A stretch of 64,000 bases of DNA from the NCBI RefSeq assembly GCF_001574435.1, contig NZ_LOCN01000028.1, positions 28,623-92,622 on the forward strand. The letters are read 5' to 3'. The position numbers were made by a program, and so were the translations under genes. Positions within the stretch are counted from its first letter, which is position 1. Every line of letters starts with the position of its first letter. Origin of the DNA: Moritella sp. JT01. GTDB lineage: Bacteria > Pseudomonadota > Gammaproteobacteria > Enterobacterales > Moritellaceae. The notes under the pieces were generated by a model that was given only the letters and a program-made list of their open reading frames with translations, was not told the DNA's origin and made no database searches. Below are positions 35,894-44,892 of this stretch, in pieces.

Positions 35894-37237
35894 TTAATAG
35901 GGTGGCTGTACATTTTTGTGTACAGGAATGATAAGTTCAAATTTAGCGCCGCCAAGTTGACTTTTTGATACGACTATTTGACCTTCTAAGCGCTTTGAAG
36001 CACTTTTCGCAATTGATAGGCCGAGCCCTAAACCGCCTGTTTTACGGCTGCGGCTTTTATCTAAGCGAGCAAAAGGAATAAAAATTTGATGATAGTTTTC
36101 GGGAGAAATACCAGGACCATCATCTTCGACTGTTATTTTTATGGTGCTAGCAAGCTGAATAATACTTACCTGAACAGCTGACTGAGCATGATTCAGCATG
36201 TTTTTTAGCAAGTTATCAAACGCTAAGCGTAAGCACATTTGGCTAGTCGTCATCGTTATTTTATCGTCTGCTAGATAAGTTACCTTTATACTATTAGGTA
36301 CCTGATATAGCGCGATTCTAGATTGAATGAAATCGGTTATTATAATGGATTGCGCGTTATCATTGTAATGAGAGTGTTTAGCGCTGACGCGTGAAAAGGT
36401 GGTTATCTGCTCTGACAATTCAACCATGTCATCGACATAGTCATCGATACTATCCAGTAATTCTGTATGTTTATCTCCGCTGATATCTCGTTTCAAGATT
36501 CCGACAGCTAGTTGTATGCGGCTAAGCGGTGTTCTTACTTCATGAGGTAAGGCTTGTGCGAAAATTTCACCTTCATCAACGCGCTCAGTAATTGCTTTTG
36601 CCATGGCATTAAAACTAGTAGATAGATCATGCAGTAGTGGGGTGGTTCGAAGATCTACTCGTGCATTCAGATCTCCTCTACCAAAGGTATGATTTATTTC
36701 AACTAAATGATTTATCTGAAGTTGTAACTTACGAATAGGGCGATATAAGTTTAGGGCAATAAGAAAAAGCATAAAAGCAAATGTGCCAAGTAAGATCAGA
36801 TCGTCTTTAACGCCGTTTCCAAATTGATCATCATAAAGATCTTCACTGATGGTGATCGCTGCTATGGCATTACTGAGTCGGTACACGGCGAGATATTCGT
36901 TACTTTTTTGCATGTAAATATCGACTCTATTAATAGACTTTATGTACTTGCATTCTTGGCAAGGAGATAAGCTTTTTAATAAGCTGATTTTTTCAATGTC
37001 GTAGTTATATAAATCAACTTCGGCGCGTTGATAAAAATCATCTGCATTCATCGATATACTATTACGTTGGGACTCCAACACTCGATAAACTTGCATCGTA
37101 TTTTTGTAAAAATGCTCGGTATCTTTTTGATGAGCGAATATATTCATTAACCATACAGTTAACAAAATACAGGCGCAGATAGCAATTACGATGCAGATAT
37201 AAATATGCGAGAAGAGTGAGGTCAGACGATTATTCAT
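35894..37237 (-). CDS. Sensor histidine kinase, RstB-like
   Basis: This 447-residue inner-membrane kinase has a membrane helix at about 12-32, a periplasmic region of about 115 residues with two cysteines (SPCQEC), a second helix at about 150-168, a HAMP linker, and a dimerisation domain with the phospho-acceptor His in LPHEVRTPLSR. It ends with an ATPase domain (DNLLKNMLNHA, VEDDGPGIS, GLGLGLSIAKS). Layout and motifs resemble RstB. It overlaps the regulator gene by 8 nt, so the pair is co-translated. The signal sensed is unknown. Confidence 0.85.
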   Translation of the reverse strand: MNNRLTSLFSHIYICIVIAICACILLTVWLMNIFAHQKDTEHFYKNTMQVYRVLESQRNSISMNADDFYQRAEVDLYNYDIEKISLLKSLSPCQECKYIKSINRVDIYMQKSNEYLAVYRLSNAIAAITISEDLYDDQFGNGVKDDLILLGTFAFMLFLIALNLYRPIRKLQLQINHLVEINHTFGRGDLNARVDLRTTPLLHDLSTSFNAMAKAITERVDEGEIFAQALPHEVRTPLSRIQLAVGILKRDISGDKHTELLDSIDDYVDDMVELSEQITTFSRVSAKHSHYNDNAQSIIITDFIQSRIALYQVPNSIKVTYLADDKITMTTSQMCLRLAFDNLLKNMLNHAQSAVQVSIIQLASTIKITVEDDGPGISPENYHQIFIPFARLDKSRSRKTGGLGLGLSIAKSASKRLEGQIVVSKSQLGGAKFELIIPVHKNVQPPY

Positions 37238-37919
37238 TGATCAGCATATAGCCTTTGTTTCGGACTGTTTTTATGATCTGCTGAGTTGAGCAATCAATAT
37301 TGAGTTTTTTGCGTAAGCCTGAGATCCGCATATCAATAGATCGATCAGAGAAATCATGGTCGATACCACGCAGTTGTTGACAACATTCTTCTCGAGAAAT
37401 AATTTTACCTACATTTTGGGTCAATAATAGCAGTAAATCATATTCGGAATCGGTGAGATCTAAGGCTTTCCCTCTAAATTCAACACGCTGTCTTCTCGGA
37501 TCTATTTTGAGTCTTTTAAGTTCAATTTCGTCAGGGCTACTTTTTTGTTGTCTGCTTGTTCGGCGTAGTAATGCTGCGATCCGTGCTGCCATAATATGTG
37601 GGCGCACTGGTTTGGTTAGATAATCATCGGCACCGAGTTTGAATAAGCTAATTTCGCTTAACTCATCATCACAAGCGGTTAATACTAGAATGGGTTCTTT
37701 AAAAAAAGTTCTCGCTTGTGCACAAATTTCCATACCTGATAAACCGGGTAGCATTAAATCTAAAATAAGCAGGCTAGGTTCATATTGCTTTATAGCAGTC
37801 AAGGCTATGGCACCATCATTAATAACCTTCGTTTCATAACCTTCACTGTTTAAATACATGGCGGTTAATCTTGCAATTTCGTGGTCATCTTCGACGATTA
37901 ATATTCGTGTATTAGGCAT
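37230..37919 (-). CDS. OmpR-family response regulator, RstA-like
   Basis: A 229-residue regulator: receiver domain (1-120) with acidic pocket VEDDHE, phospho-Asp in LLILDLMLPGLSG and Lys in DYLTKPVRP, then a winged-helix DNA-binding domain (130-229) with LTDSEYDLLLLL and SDRSIDMRISGLRKKL. It is upstream of and overlapping the kinase gene. The close resemblance to RstA is in length and layout only; target genes are not evident here. Confidence 0.88.
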   Translation of the reverse strand: MPNTRILIVEDDHEIARLTAMYLNSEGYETKVINDGAIALTAIKQYEPSLLILDLMLPGLSGMEICAQARTFFKEPILVLTACDDELSEISLFKLGADDYLTKPVRPHIMAARIAALLRRTSRQQKSSPDEIELKRLKIDPRRQRVEFRGKALDLTDSEYDLLLLLTQNVGKIISREECCQQLRGIDHDFSDRSIDMRISGLRKKLNIDCSTQQIIKTVRNKGYMLINE

Positions 37920-38417
37920 TGACCTCTCCCTTAGACGATATTGATACTGAGTGTGTTGGTTTGGTTACACACGATTGTTGCAGTGGAGTATAAACATATT
38001 TATTGTTCTGTAACCTATCCGTAATTGGTATGAAATTAGGCGAGACAAGAACAGGGATTCATAATGTTCGTTTGGGGCTTATTTAAGTGATTTACTTACG
38101 TTTATAGTGATTAAGTGGCACGTTTGTGCTTATTTAGCCTGTATTGTGGATGTTTTATCTTACAAATGCTTACAATAAAAATTCATTTTTATCGCGTTTC
38201 AATAGAGCTTGGTTATAAATAATACATCACTAAATATAAGGGCTTTAAATATTTATTACTTCGTTATTATTAAAAATCACTGGGTTTGACTGGTAATTAC
38301 ACAGGCTGAATGACAGGTTAAATTACTTTACATAGCTTTAAACTTTGCACCTTATGGTTATAGCATGAGCAAGTAGATAAAAGGCTTAAATAAAGAATAT
38401 TGTTAAAGTATAAAATA

Positions 38418-38454
38418 AAGTCAATTTAAGCATATACTTGAATTGGCTTTTTAT
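38418..38454 (+). terminator. Orphan intrinsic terminator
   Basis: AAAGTCAATTTAAG pairs (with two G-T wobbles) with CTTGAATTGGCTTT across CATATA, followed by TTTTT. No plus-strand gene lies upstream for over 2.5 kb, so it may end a non-coding transcript. Confidence 0.6.
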
Positions 38455-38485
38455 GTCTTCAGTGATGGCAATATAAGTAAATTCT

Positions 38486-38641
38486 ATGGCAAGTGTACTA
38501 TACGCTGGGGTAGATGATTATGGTGTTAGACGCTCAGTTCCTCGATTCTGGTCACACACTGAAGTGAACCAAACACAAAATCAACTGTTAAAGCCTTTTA
38601 ATACGAGTTTATTAGATTATAAGCGTTTACAAAATAGGTAA
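38486..38641 (+). CDS. Possible 51-residue small protein
   Basis: An ATG-started frame of 51 codons lies between the orphan terminator and the lipoprotein gene. The product (ASVLYAGVDDYGVRRS onward) has no recognised domain, and there is no ribosome site before the ATG. It may be a remnant of a larger gene or chance. Confidence 0.22.
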   Translation: MASVLYAGVDDYGVRRSVPRFWSHTEVNQTQNQLLKPFNTSLLDYKRLQNR

Positions 38642-38789
38642 TTTACCACGTTATAACCAATTGATTTTTTGATGCTTAAAACGTAGAGTAGCAAGGGATT
38701 AGAAAGTCAGAACGCGATGTGTAAATCGATATTCGTAGAACGCCATGGCTGATTATATTAGAGTCGGCAGGCAAGATAGGTGGCCATTT

Positions 38790-39764
38790 ATGTCAATGAT
38801 TAAACCATGGAAGTTAATAAGTCTGTTATTTATTTTACAGTTATTAGCTGGCTGTGAATCAAAACTTGAACAAACACAAACAACAATTAACCAGCAAGTT
38901 GCAAGGGTTGAAAGCGATCTTGATAGATTGGGTTCGGCAATTGACAATGGCAGTGTTCGAAATGCAAGACTGTTAACTGCATATGCGCAAGTTTTAAAAC
39001 AACAAAAACCAGAGCTAACACGTATAGCAAACCTGATTACAGAAGATGCTACTCGACAAGGACCTTTGTATCAGAATCTAGGTATGCGTTTAAGTGATGT
39101 TAAATTAGAAACTGTCACGTTAGATAATGCTAACTCATTACTTGATGAGCTCACTCGTATTCAAGAAGCGGCTAAGCTGAGTTTATTTAATGATGCGTTA
39201 ACAGATCCGATTAATGTATTGGCGGATATGTCTGACGGTGAACTCGCACGTGTTGGCGCGATTAGTCAAATCGCAGAAAGAAGTTCGGGTGATGGTTCAG
39301 ACTATGGTGCGGGCAGTCAGATGGTCGGTAACCCGAATTACGGTAACTGGCAAAGCGGCAGTGGCGGTACCAGTTTCTGGCAGTGGTACGGTATGTATCG
39401 CATGCTTGGTGATTTAACGGGTCGTGTTAATTATTCAAACTGGAGTAACAACCGCCGTTATAGTTATTACAGTGATTATGGTCGTTCACGTTATACCAGT
39501 CCTAAGCAAAGTGCTCAGCAAGCCGCAGTTGAAACTAAGACTCGCAAGTCTTTTCAACGTAAAGGCCAATCATTTAGCTCTCCTTATGCTAAAAAACGTT
39601 CAGGCTCTGCAGGTTTGAGCCGCTCTAGCTACACGCCAACTAAAACGGTGAGTAGTTATTCTAAGTCGAAAAAGTCGTTCACAAGTAGTAAAGCGAAAAG
39701 TAATACGGGGTCATTTCGTAATAGTGGCGGCCGTACATCACGAGGTGTGAGACGCGGTAAATAG
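38790..39764 (+). CDS. Lipoprotein of unknown function with Ser/Lys-rich tail
   Basis: This 324-residue lipoprotein has a signal ending in LQLLAGCES (Cys near residue 20). A helical region of about 130 residues follows, then a Gly/Ser/Trp/Tyr-rich middle (GNWQSGSGGTSFWQWYGMY), and a basic low-complexity tail rich in Ser, Lys and Arg. The tail may bind nucleic acid, polyanions or cell wall. The ATG chosen follows AGG and fits the signal better than an ATG at 38745. It precedes the DUF350 gene in the same orientation by 90 nt, so it belongs to the polyamine-like cluster. I do not recognise the family. Confidence 0.65.
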   Translation: MSMIKPWKLISLLFILQLLAGCESKLEQTQTTINQQVARVESDLDRLGSAIDNGSVRNARLLTAYAQVLKQQKPELTRIANLITEDATRQGPLYQNLGMRLSDVKLETVTLDNANSLLDELTRIQEAAKLSLFNDALTDPINVLADMSDGELARVGAISQIAERSSGDGSDYGAGSQMVGNPNYGNWQSGSGGTSFWQWYGMYRMLGDLTGRVNYSNWSNNRRYSYYSDYGRSRYTSPKQSAQQAAVETKTRKSFQRKGQSFSSPYAKKRSGSAGLSRSSYTPTKTVSSYSKSKKSFTSSKAKSNTGSFRNSGGRTSRGVRRGK

Positions 39765-39854
39765 ATAGCTATTATAACGAATTGATAGAACTGTCATGAG
39801 CGAATAGATCGAACGCCGTGAGCAAATAGATAGAATAAGTTATGGAGATTAAGT

Positions 39855-40745
39855 ATGTACGAGTTTGATGGATTGACGCTGTGGACGACACAAGCATTGG
39901 TGATTGATTTTATTATTATCATTGCTTTGTTTGTTAGTTTAAAAATGATCAAAGGCTGGGTATCAAATTTACATGCCAATGATGAAATTGCAAAGCGTGA
40001 TAACTTTGCCTTTGGTATTAGTTTTGCGGCTGGCTTAGCTGGACTGGCCATTGTATTAACAGGTGTCACTAGTGGTGATTTTGCTGATTCACTCTTTGAA
40101 GAAGCGGCACAAATGGCAGGGTATGGCGTATTAGCTATCGCGTTAATTAAAGCAGGTCATTTTTTCCAAGATAAGGTGGCATTACAAAAAGTCAGTCTGC
40201 ACGATGAAATCGTTAAAGGTAATGTGACCGCCGCGTTTGTTGAGTTTGGTCATATTGTCACGGTTGCAATTGTGGTACGTTCTGCGCTGATTTGGGTGCT
40301 TACAGAAGGTTGGCATGGTTTACCTGTGGTGATTGCCGCGTTTGTTGTGGCTAACATAATTATGTTATTAGTGAGTAAATATCGTGTGCACTTATTTAAA
40401 CGCACAGGTGATTGCCTGCAACAACTTATCTTAGATGATAATTTGGCTGTTGGTATTCGTTATGCTGGATTTTTAATTGGCTCTGGCTTAGCGATTACCG
40501 CGGCAACCGGCCTTGCGCCGTATGCTGCCGATAATATTGGTTTAAGTCTCATGTATTGGGCATTTTTTGCTGTTATCAGTGTGGCTATCTTTGCTGTTTT
40601 ACAATTGATCACCATTAAAGTGATTTTATCTGGTGTTGATATTGCAGATGAAGTTATTCGCCAAAAGAACATTGGTGTTGCGGTTATATCGGCAACCGTT
40701 TCGTTTTCGGTTGGTTTAACGATGGCAACTTTACTTGGTAGCTAA
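39855..40745 (+). CDS. DUF350-family membrane protein, two repeats
   Basis: A 296-residue inner-membrane protein with about eight helices. It contains two DUF350 repeats, each with an AFGISFAAGLAGLAIVLTG-like or GVAVISATVSFSVGLTMA-like segment and small-residue-rich helices. E. coli YjfL is a single-repeat relative found beside PspA-like and glutathionylspermidine-synthase-like genes. Here the neighbours are a lipoprotein, a membrane spermidine-synthase fusion and SpeD. Role unknown; a channel or envelope-stress part is inference. Confidence 0.85.
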   Translation: MYEFDGLTLWTTQALVIDFIIIIALFVSLKMIKGWVSNLHANDEIAKRDNFAFGISFAAGLAGLAIVLTGVTSGDFADSLFEEAAQMAGYGVLAIALIKAGHFFQDKVALQKVSLHDEIVKGNVTAAFVEFGHIVTVAIVVRSALIWVLTEGWHGLPVVIAAFVVANIIMLLVSKYRVHLFKRTGDCLQQLILDDNLAVGIRYAGFLIGSGLAITAATGLAPYAADNIGLSLMYWAFFAVISVAIFAVLQLITIKVILSGVDIADEVIRQKNIGVAVISATVSFSVGLTMATLLGS

Positions 40746-40913
40746 TTGCTTATTTAAGTAATAGATTGGCCTATTTAAATAATAGATATGGCTCAAATTT
40801 AATAATGCTGTTCAGTCATCATGATGCTGTTCATGTTGTTGAGTTTGAGCTTTTTAAGTTTCAAGTCACGACTTAATTCTCTTAACATCAATTAAAATAC
40901 AGTAAGGCATCGT

Positions 40914-42662
40914 GTGGAACACTCAGTTGTAAATAGTGATAATAAAGCAAAACAAGCACAGCAGCGTAAACGTACTTTATGGTTTCACGATGCGTTATTA
41001 ATCTCGGTCATGATCATACTTGCTGGTTGTGGTTTGATTTATGAATACTTGCTTTCGCATTATGCGGGCAGGGTATTAGGCTCGGTTGAAAGTGCTATTT
41101 ATGCCATGATAGGTACCATGATTGTAGCAATGGGTATTGGCGCGTTTATGGCGCGTTGGTTTAAAGATGCCTTTACTGCATTTGCTTGGTTAGAAGCGTT
41201 AATAGCATTAATCGGTATGAGCTGTATTTTGATTATTTCAGCGATGATAGCCGTGAGTTATAGCTTACCTCAGCTGTTATCAGCGACGTTTAATTTACCC
41301 AGTAATGTTGTACTTGATGGCTACTTACCACAACAGTTAGAAAAAATTGCTAAATTTATGCCGTATGTGTTCGGTTTAATTCTCGGTATCTTTATCGGTA
41401 TGGAGATCCCTCTGATCGCAAGGGTTCGCCAGCAAGTATATGGCCGATTTTTAGAAAACAATGCCGGTACTATTTATGGTGCAGACTATATTGGCGCTGG
41501 TATTGGTGCCGCGATTTGGGTCTCTATCATGCTGTCGTTGCCCATTATGGAAGCGGCGGCCTGGACAGCATTATTCAATGTTATTGCGGGGCTAGCATTC
41601 TTATGGCGTTATCAAGATAAGATCCGTTGGGCTAAGTTATTGTTCCTTTGTCACTTGTTATTAATTGTATTGTTCTCGGTTATTTTAACCTTGGGTACGG
41701 GCTGGTTAGCGCAATTAAGCAGTGTGTTATACAAAGATAAAGTAATTTACTCTCAGTCGACAAAATATCAGCACGTGGTCGTGACTGAACGTTATTTGAA
41801 AAACCAAGCCGAACCAGTGACAGACTTGTTCATTAATGGTCATTTACAGTTTTCTAGTGCTGATGAGCAGCTATATCATGACTTATTAGTGTATCCGGCA
41901 ATGCTTGCATCTAACCGCCACGATAAGGTACTCATTATTGGTGGTGGTGATGGATTAGCACTGCGCAATGTACTGCGTTGGCCTGTAAAGTCGGTGACTT
42001 TAGTGGACTTAGATGCTGAACTATTGGCATTGTTTGGTGCCAATACCGTGGACTATGCTGCGCCTGAAGCAATCAAACAACGTATGTTAAGTTTAAATGA
42101 AAGTTCATTACAAGATCCGCGTTTAACATTATATGTGACTGATGCATTTTTAAAAATAGAGGCATTACTCGATAAAGGGGCTAAGTTTGATACGATTATC
42201 ATTGATTTACCTGATCCCAATCATCCCGATTTAAATAAACTCTACAGCGATTACTTTTATAATCAGGTGCGTCAATTATTAGCAGCAGATGGTGCATTAG
42301 CAATACAATCGACATCGCCTTATCATGCTCAAAATGCATTTTTAAGTATAGGTAAAACGGTGAAAGAAGCAGGGTTTTTACATGTTGAACAGTATCAACG
42401 TAATATTCCGTCATTTGGTCAATGGGGCTGGACGATTGCGACAACACGTGGTAAATCGGCAAGCCGACGTATAAAGGATGTCGATACTTTACCTGTACCG
42501 TCGAGCTGGTTAAATAAAGAGTTTTTATTAGCGTCGTTTGTTTTTCCTGGTAATTTTTATGACAAAATGGACACCATTGAGATTAATCGACTTGGCTCTG
42601 GGGTATTGTACGATTATAACCGTGAGGCGTGGCAAACTGAGTCAGAATTGTATAAGAATTAG
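40914..42662 (+). CDS. Membrane-anchored spermidine synthase-like protein
   Basis: This 582-residue protein carries about seven membrane helices in residues 25-270 and a cytoplasmic spermidine/spermine synthase domain from about 285. The aminopropyl-transferase motifs are present: LIIGGGDGLALRNVL, VTLVDLDAEL, TDAFLKI and IIIDLPDPNHPDLNKLYS with the catalytic acid. It should use decarboxylated SAM to transfer an aminopropyl group. GTG start with AAGG 6 nt upstream. It lies between the DUF350 gene and speD, whose product makes its co-substrate. Confidence 0.88.
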   Translation: MEHSVVNSDNKAKQAQQRKRTLWFHDALLISVMIILAGCGLIYEYLLSHYAGRVLGSVESAIYAMIGTMIVAMGIGAFMARWFKDAFTAFAWLEALIALIGMSCILIISAMIAVSYSLPQLLSATFNLPSNVVLDGYLPQQLEKIAKFMPYVFGLILGIFIGMEIPLIARVRQQVYGRFLENNAGTIYGADYIGAGIGAAIWVSIMLSLPIMEAAAWTALFNVIAGLAFLWRYQDKIRWAKLLFLCHLLLIVLFSVILTLGTGWLAQLSSVLYKDKVIYSQSTKYQHVVVTERYLKNQAEPVTDLFINGHLQFSSADEQLYHDLLVYPAMLASNRHDKVLIIGGGDGLALRNVLRWPVKSVTLVDLDAELLALFGANTVDYAAPEAIKQRMLSLNESSLQDPRLTLYVTDAFLKIEALLDKGAKFDTIIIDLPDPNHPDLNKLYSDYFYNQVRQLLAADGALAIQSTSPYHAQNAFLSIGKTVKEAGFLHVEQYQRNIPSFGQWGWTIATTRGKSASRRIKDVDTLPVPSSWLNKEFLLASFVFPGNFYDKMDTIEINRLGSGVLYDYNREAWQTESELYKN

Positions 42663-42731
42663 TTGCGGACATAGTCATTAAGGCCCTGTAACTGTGTTGT
42701 TTTATTGTAATGTTGATAAGTGAAAATAACG

Positions 42732-43043
42732 ATGGAAGCAAAAATCTATAATCAACGCTGGTGGTTAAGTAGTTGTGATAGCGAATCTCTTAAACGCGTA
42801 ATTTCAGCTGATCTAAATCGTGCGGGTTTTACGGTATTGAACTTTGTTGAGCATTATTTTCAACCTCAGGGTTATACCGCGTTGTGGCTGTTAGCTGAAA
42901 GCCATGCTGCGGTACATACGTTTCCTGAAGAGGGGAAATCGTATGTCGAGTTATCCAGTTGTGCTGCCTCTTTATTAGATAATTTTGACCGTTACTTGCA
43001 AGGGTCGGCGGCTAAACAGCAATGGCAAGTAACGACGTCGTAG
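42732..43043 (+). CDS. S-adenosylmethionine decarboxylase-like protein (SpeD)
   Basis: This 103-residue protein matches the short prokaryotic AdoMetDC family. LLAESHAAVHTFPEEGKSYVE holds the autocleavage Glu-Ser site that becomes the pyruvoyl group, and the substrate-binding His-Thr-Phe-Pro-Glu. A Cys near SSCAAS is at the usual place. It makes the aminopropyl donor used by the gene before it. The frame is open from a GTG at 42720; the ATG is assumed because neither has a clear ribosome site. It is convergent with the TSUP gene, 18 nt away. Confidence 0.87.
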   Translation: MEAKIYNQRWWLSSCDSESLKRVISADLNRAGFTVLNFVEHYFQPQGYTALWLLAESHAAVHTFPEEGKSYVELSSCAASLLDNFDRYLQGSAAKQQWQVTTS

Positions 43044-43061
43044 TGGCTTGGGTGTAAACCG

Positions 43062-43829
43062 TTACGAATAAAGCAGTTTCAAGCTCATTGCGATAGACAT
43101 GGTGACCATTAATGGTTTAATGATTTTAACGCCTTTTGATAATACTAAACGAGAGCCAAGTGTTGCCCCTAGCGCTTGGCCAACTAACATAATGCCACCC
43201 AACGCCCATAATACCTTCCCGCCGAGTGCAAAGAATATCAACGACGCGATATTAGTTGCGAAGTTTAGCACTTTGGCGTGTGCAGTTGCTTTAGCCAAGC
43301 CGAACCCTGCCAACGAAACAAATGCCATTGCAAAGAAGCTCCCAGTGCCCGGACCAAAGAAACCATCATACAAACCAACACCGAAAGCCGCTGTTACTGC
43401 AAATAGTGTTGGAGTAAGTACCTGATGCTTATCTTCATCGCTAATTTGTTTCGAAAATAAAAAATAACCACCGATGGCAAGAATGAGAAAAGGTAAAATG
43501 ACTTCCAATATGCTTGGGTCAATGGATTGGATCGCAATACTGCCGAGGGCTGAGCCGACGAAAGTACAGGCAATGGCCAGTTTCATTTTTCTTACATCGA
43601 CCATTCCTTTGCGAATAAAGTAAAAACTGGCAAAGAAACTACCGCCACAGGCTTGTAGTTTGTTGGTTGCAAGGGCCGTTGCAGGAGGAAGACCAACCCA
43701 TAATAATGCTGGAATAGTCAGCAGACCGCCACCGCCAGCGATAGAATCAATAAAACCAGCGACGACCGCTACTAAAAATAACAGTCCAACAATTTCTGCT
43801 GATAACTGAAAAGACATATCCAAACCCAT
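43062..43829 (-). CDS. TSUP (TauE/SafE) family permease
   Basis: A 255-residue membrane protein with eight predicted helices in two homologous halves. The first half has GFIDSIAGGGGLLTIPALL and the second GLYDGFFGPGTGSFFAMAF, the paired signature of the TSUP family. Members export sulfite, sulfoacetate or related organosulfur anions, but for YfcA-like ones the substrate is unknown. It is divergent from the LysR gene by about 140 nt, so that regulator probably controls it (inference). Confidence 0.88.
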   Translation of the reverse strand: MGLDMSFQLSAEIVGLLFLVAVVAGFIDSIAGGGGLLTIPALLWVGLPPATALATNKLQACGGSFFASFYFIRKGMVDVRKMKLAIACTFVGSALGSIAIQSIDPSILEVILPFLILAIGGYFLFSKQISDEDKHQVLTPTLFAVTAAFGVGLYDGFFGPGTGSFFAMAFVSLAGFGLAKATAHAKVLNFATNIASLIFFALGGKVLWALGGIMLVGQALGATLGSRLVLSKGVKIIKPLMVTMSIAMSLKLLYS

Positions 43830-43969
43830 GATGTTGTGCTCCTGCGTAATTTTAATTGCAATATTTTGAAATAACCTGGGTATATAATCTTATTTGCACG
43901 ATCAACGCAAAGGAGTTATCTTCTTTGTTGTGTGAGATAAACTCACGCAGTTTGTATTCGTCAGTTAAA

Positions 43970-44866
43970 ATGAGTATTGCTATGTATCCTAATTTACCAC
44001 CATTAAATGCCATGCGTGCTTTTGAGTCAGCCGCAAGAAATGTGAGTTTTACGCTAGCTGCCAAGGAGTTGTTTGTGACGCATGGCGCGGTGAGTAAACA
44101 GGTGAAGATATTAGAGCAATACCTTGGTGTGAGCCTATTCATTCGTCAACATCGAAAGTTAGTACTTACTGAAGAAGCGAAACCTTACTTGCTCAAGGTT
44201 CAGAATGCGTTGCAAACAATTAATAGTGCTACGCAAGAGCTCATATCCCAGCCACAACTAGCACAACGTATCGCCATTAATGTATTACCGAGTTTGACGA
44301 TTAGTTGGTTAATCCCGAGTCTGGAAAGCTTTAAGCTCAGTAATCCTAATTTATTCGTTGATTTATCCATTGGTGATTTTACGATTGATTTTACTCAACA
44401 TCAGTATGACATTGCGATACGCAGTGCAACGACACGACCACATGGTTGTAATGTGATTAAGCTGATGGATGAGGACTTGTGCTTTGTGTGCTCGCCGCAA
44501 TTAGCGCAGCAGATGACATCACTGCATGATATCAACAAGATGACTTTGCTTGAGCATACTTCGAGACCGGGTTTATGGCGTTATTGGGCAGATGATATAG
44601 GAATGGAGTTAACCACGGATAATAAGTTTGGGATGGAGCATTTCTATATGCTCAGTCAGGCAGCTGTAAGCAGTATGGGGGTGGCACTGATCCCGCGATT
44701 TTTTGTGAGTCAGCAACTTGCAGAAGGCAGTTTAGTGGTGCCATTTTCAGCCAGTTTTGTCAGTCCATATAGTTATTATTTACTAACGCCAACGGCCAGC
44801 CCATTACCGTTGAAAGTACAAACGTTCGTTGACTGGCTATTGCCTTTATTTGCACCGTATAGATAA
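43970..44866 (+). CDS. LysR-family regulator, GcvA-like
   Basis: This 298-residue regulator has the N-terminal winged helix (LPPLNAMRAFESAARNVSFT, then AAKELFVTHGAVSKQVKILE) typical of GcvA-like proteins, and a periplasmic-binding-type effector domain. Two further in-frame starts exist: an upstream frame begins at 43856 and a second ATG at 43982; this ATG fits the family best. It lies divergent to the permease gene, a standard LysR arrangement. The effector is unknown. Confidence 0.83.
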   Translation: MSIAMYPNLPPLNAMRAFESAARNVSFTLAAKELFVTHGAVSKQVKILEQYLGVSLFIRQHRKLVLTEEAKPYLLKVQNALQTINSATQELISQPQLAQRIAINVLPSLTISWLIPSLESFKLSNPNLFVDLSIGDFTIDFTQHQYDIAIRSATTRPHGCNVIKLMDEDLCFVCSPQLAQQMTSLHDINKMTLLEHTSRPGLWRYWADDIGMELTTDNKFGMEHFYMLSQAAVSSMGVALIPRFFVSQQLAEGSLVVPFSASFVSPYSYYLLTPTASPLPLKVQTFVDWLLPLFAPYR

Positions 44867-44892
44867 CTGTATTGGTTATTGCTTGGCTTGTA

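Larger units (their letters stand above)
37920..38789. other. Long intergenic region, 870 nt
   Basis: Between the regulator and the lipoprotein gene. It includes an orphan hairpin terminator on the plus strand (38418-38454) and a short open frame (38486-38641). The rest, AT-rich, shows nothing I can name. A small RNA ending at the hairpin is possible. Confidence 0.4.
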
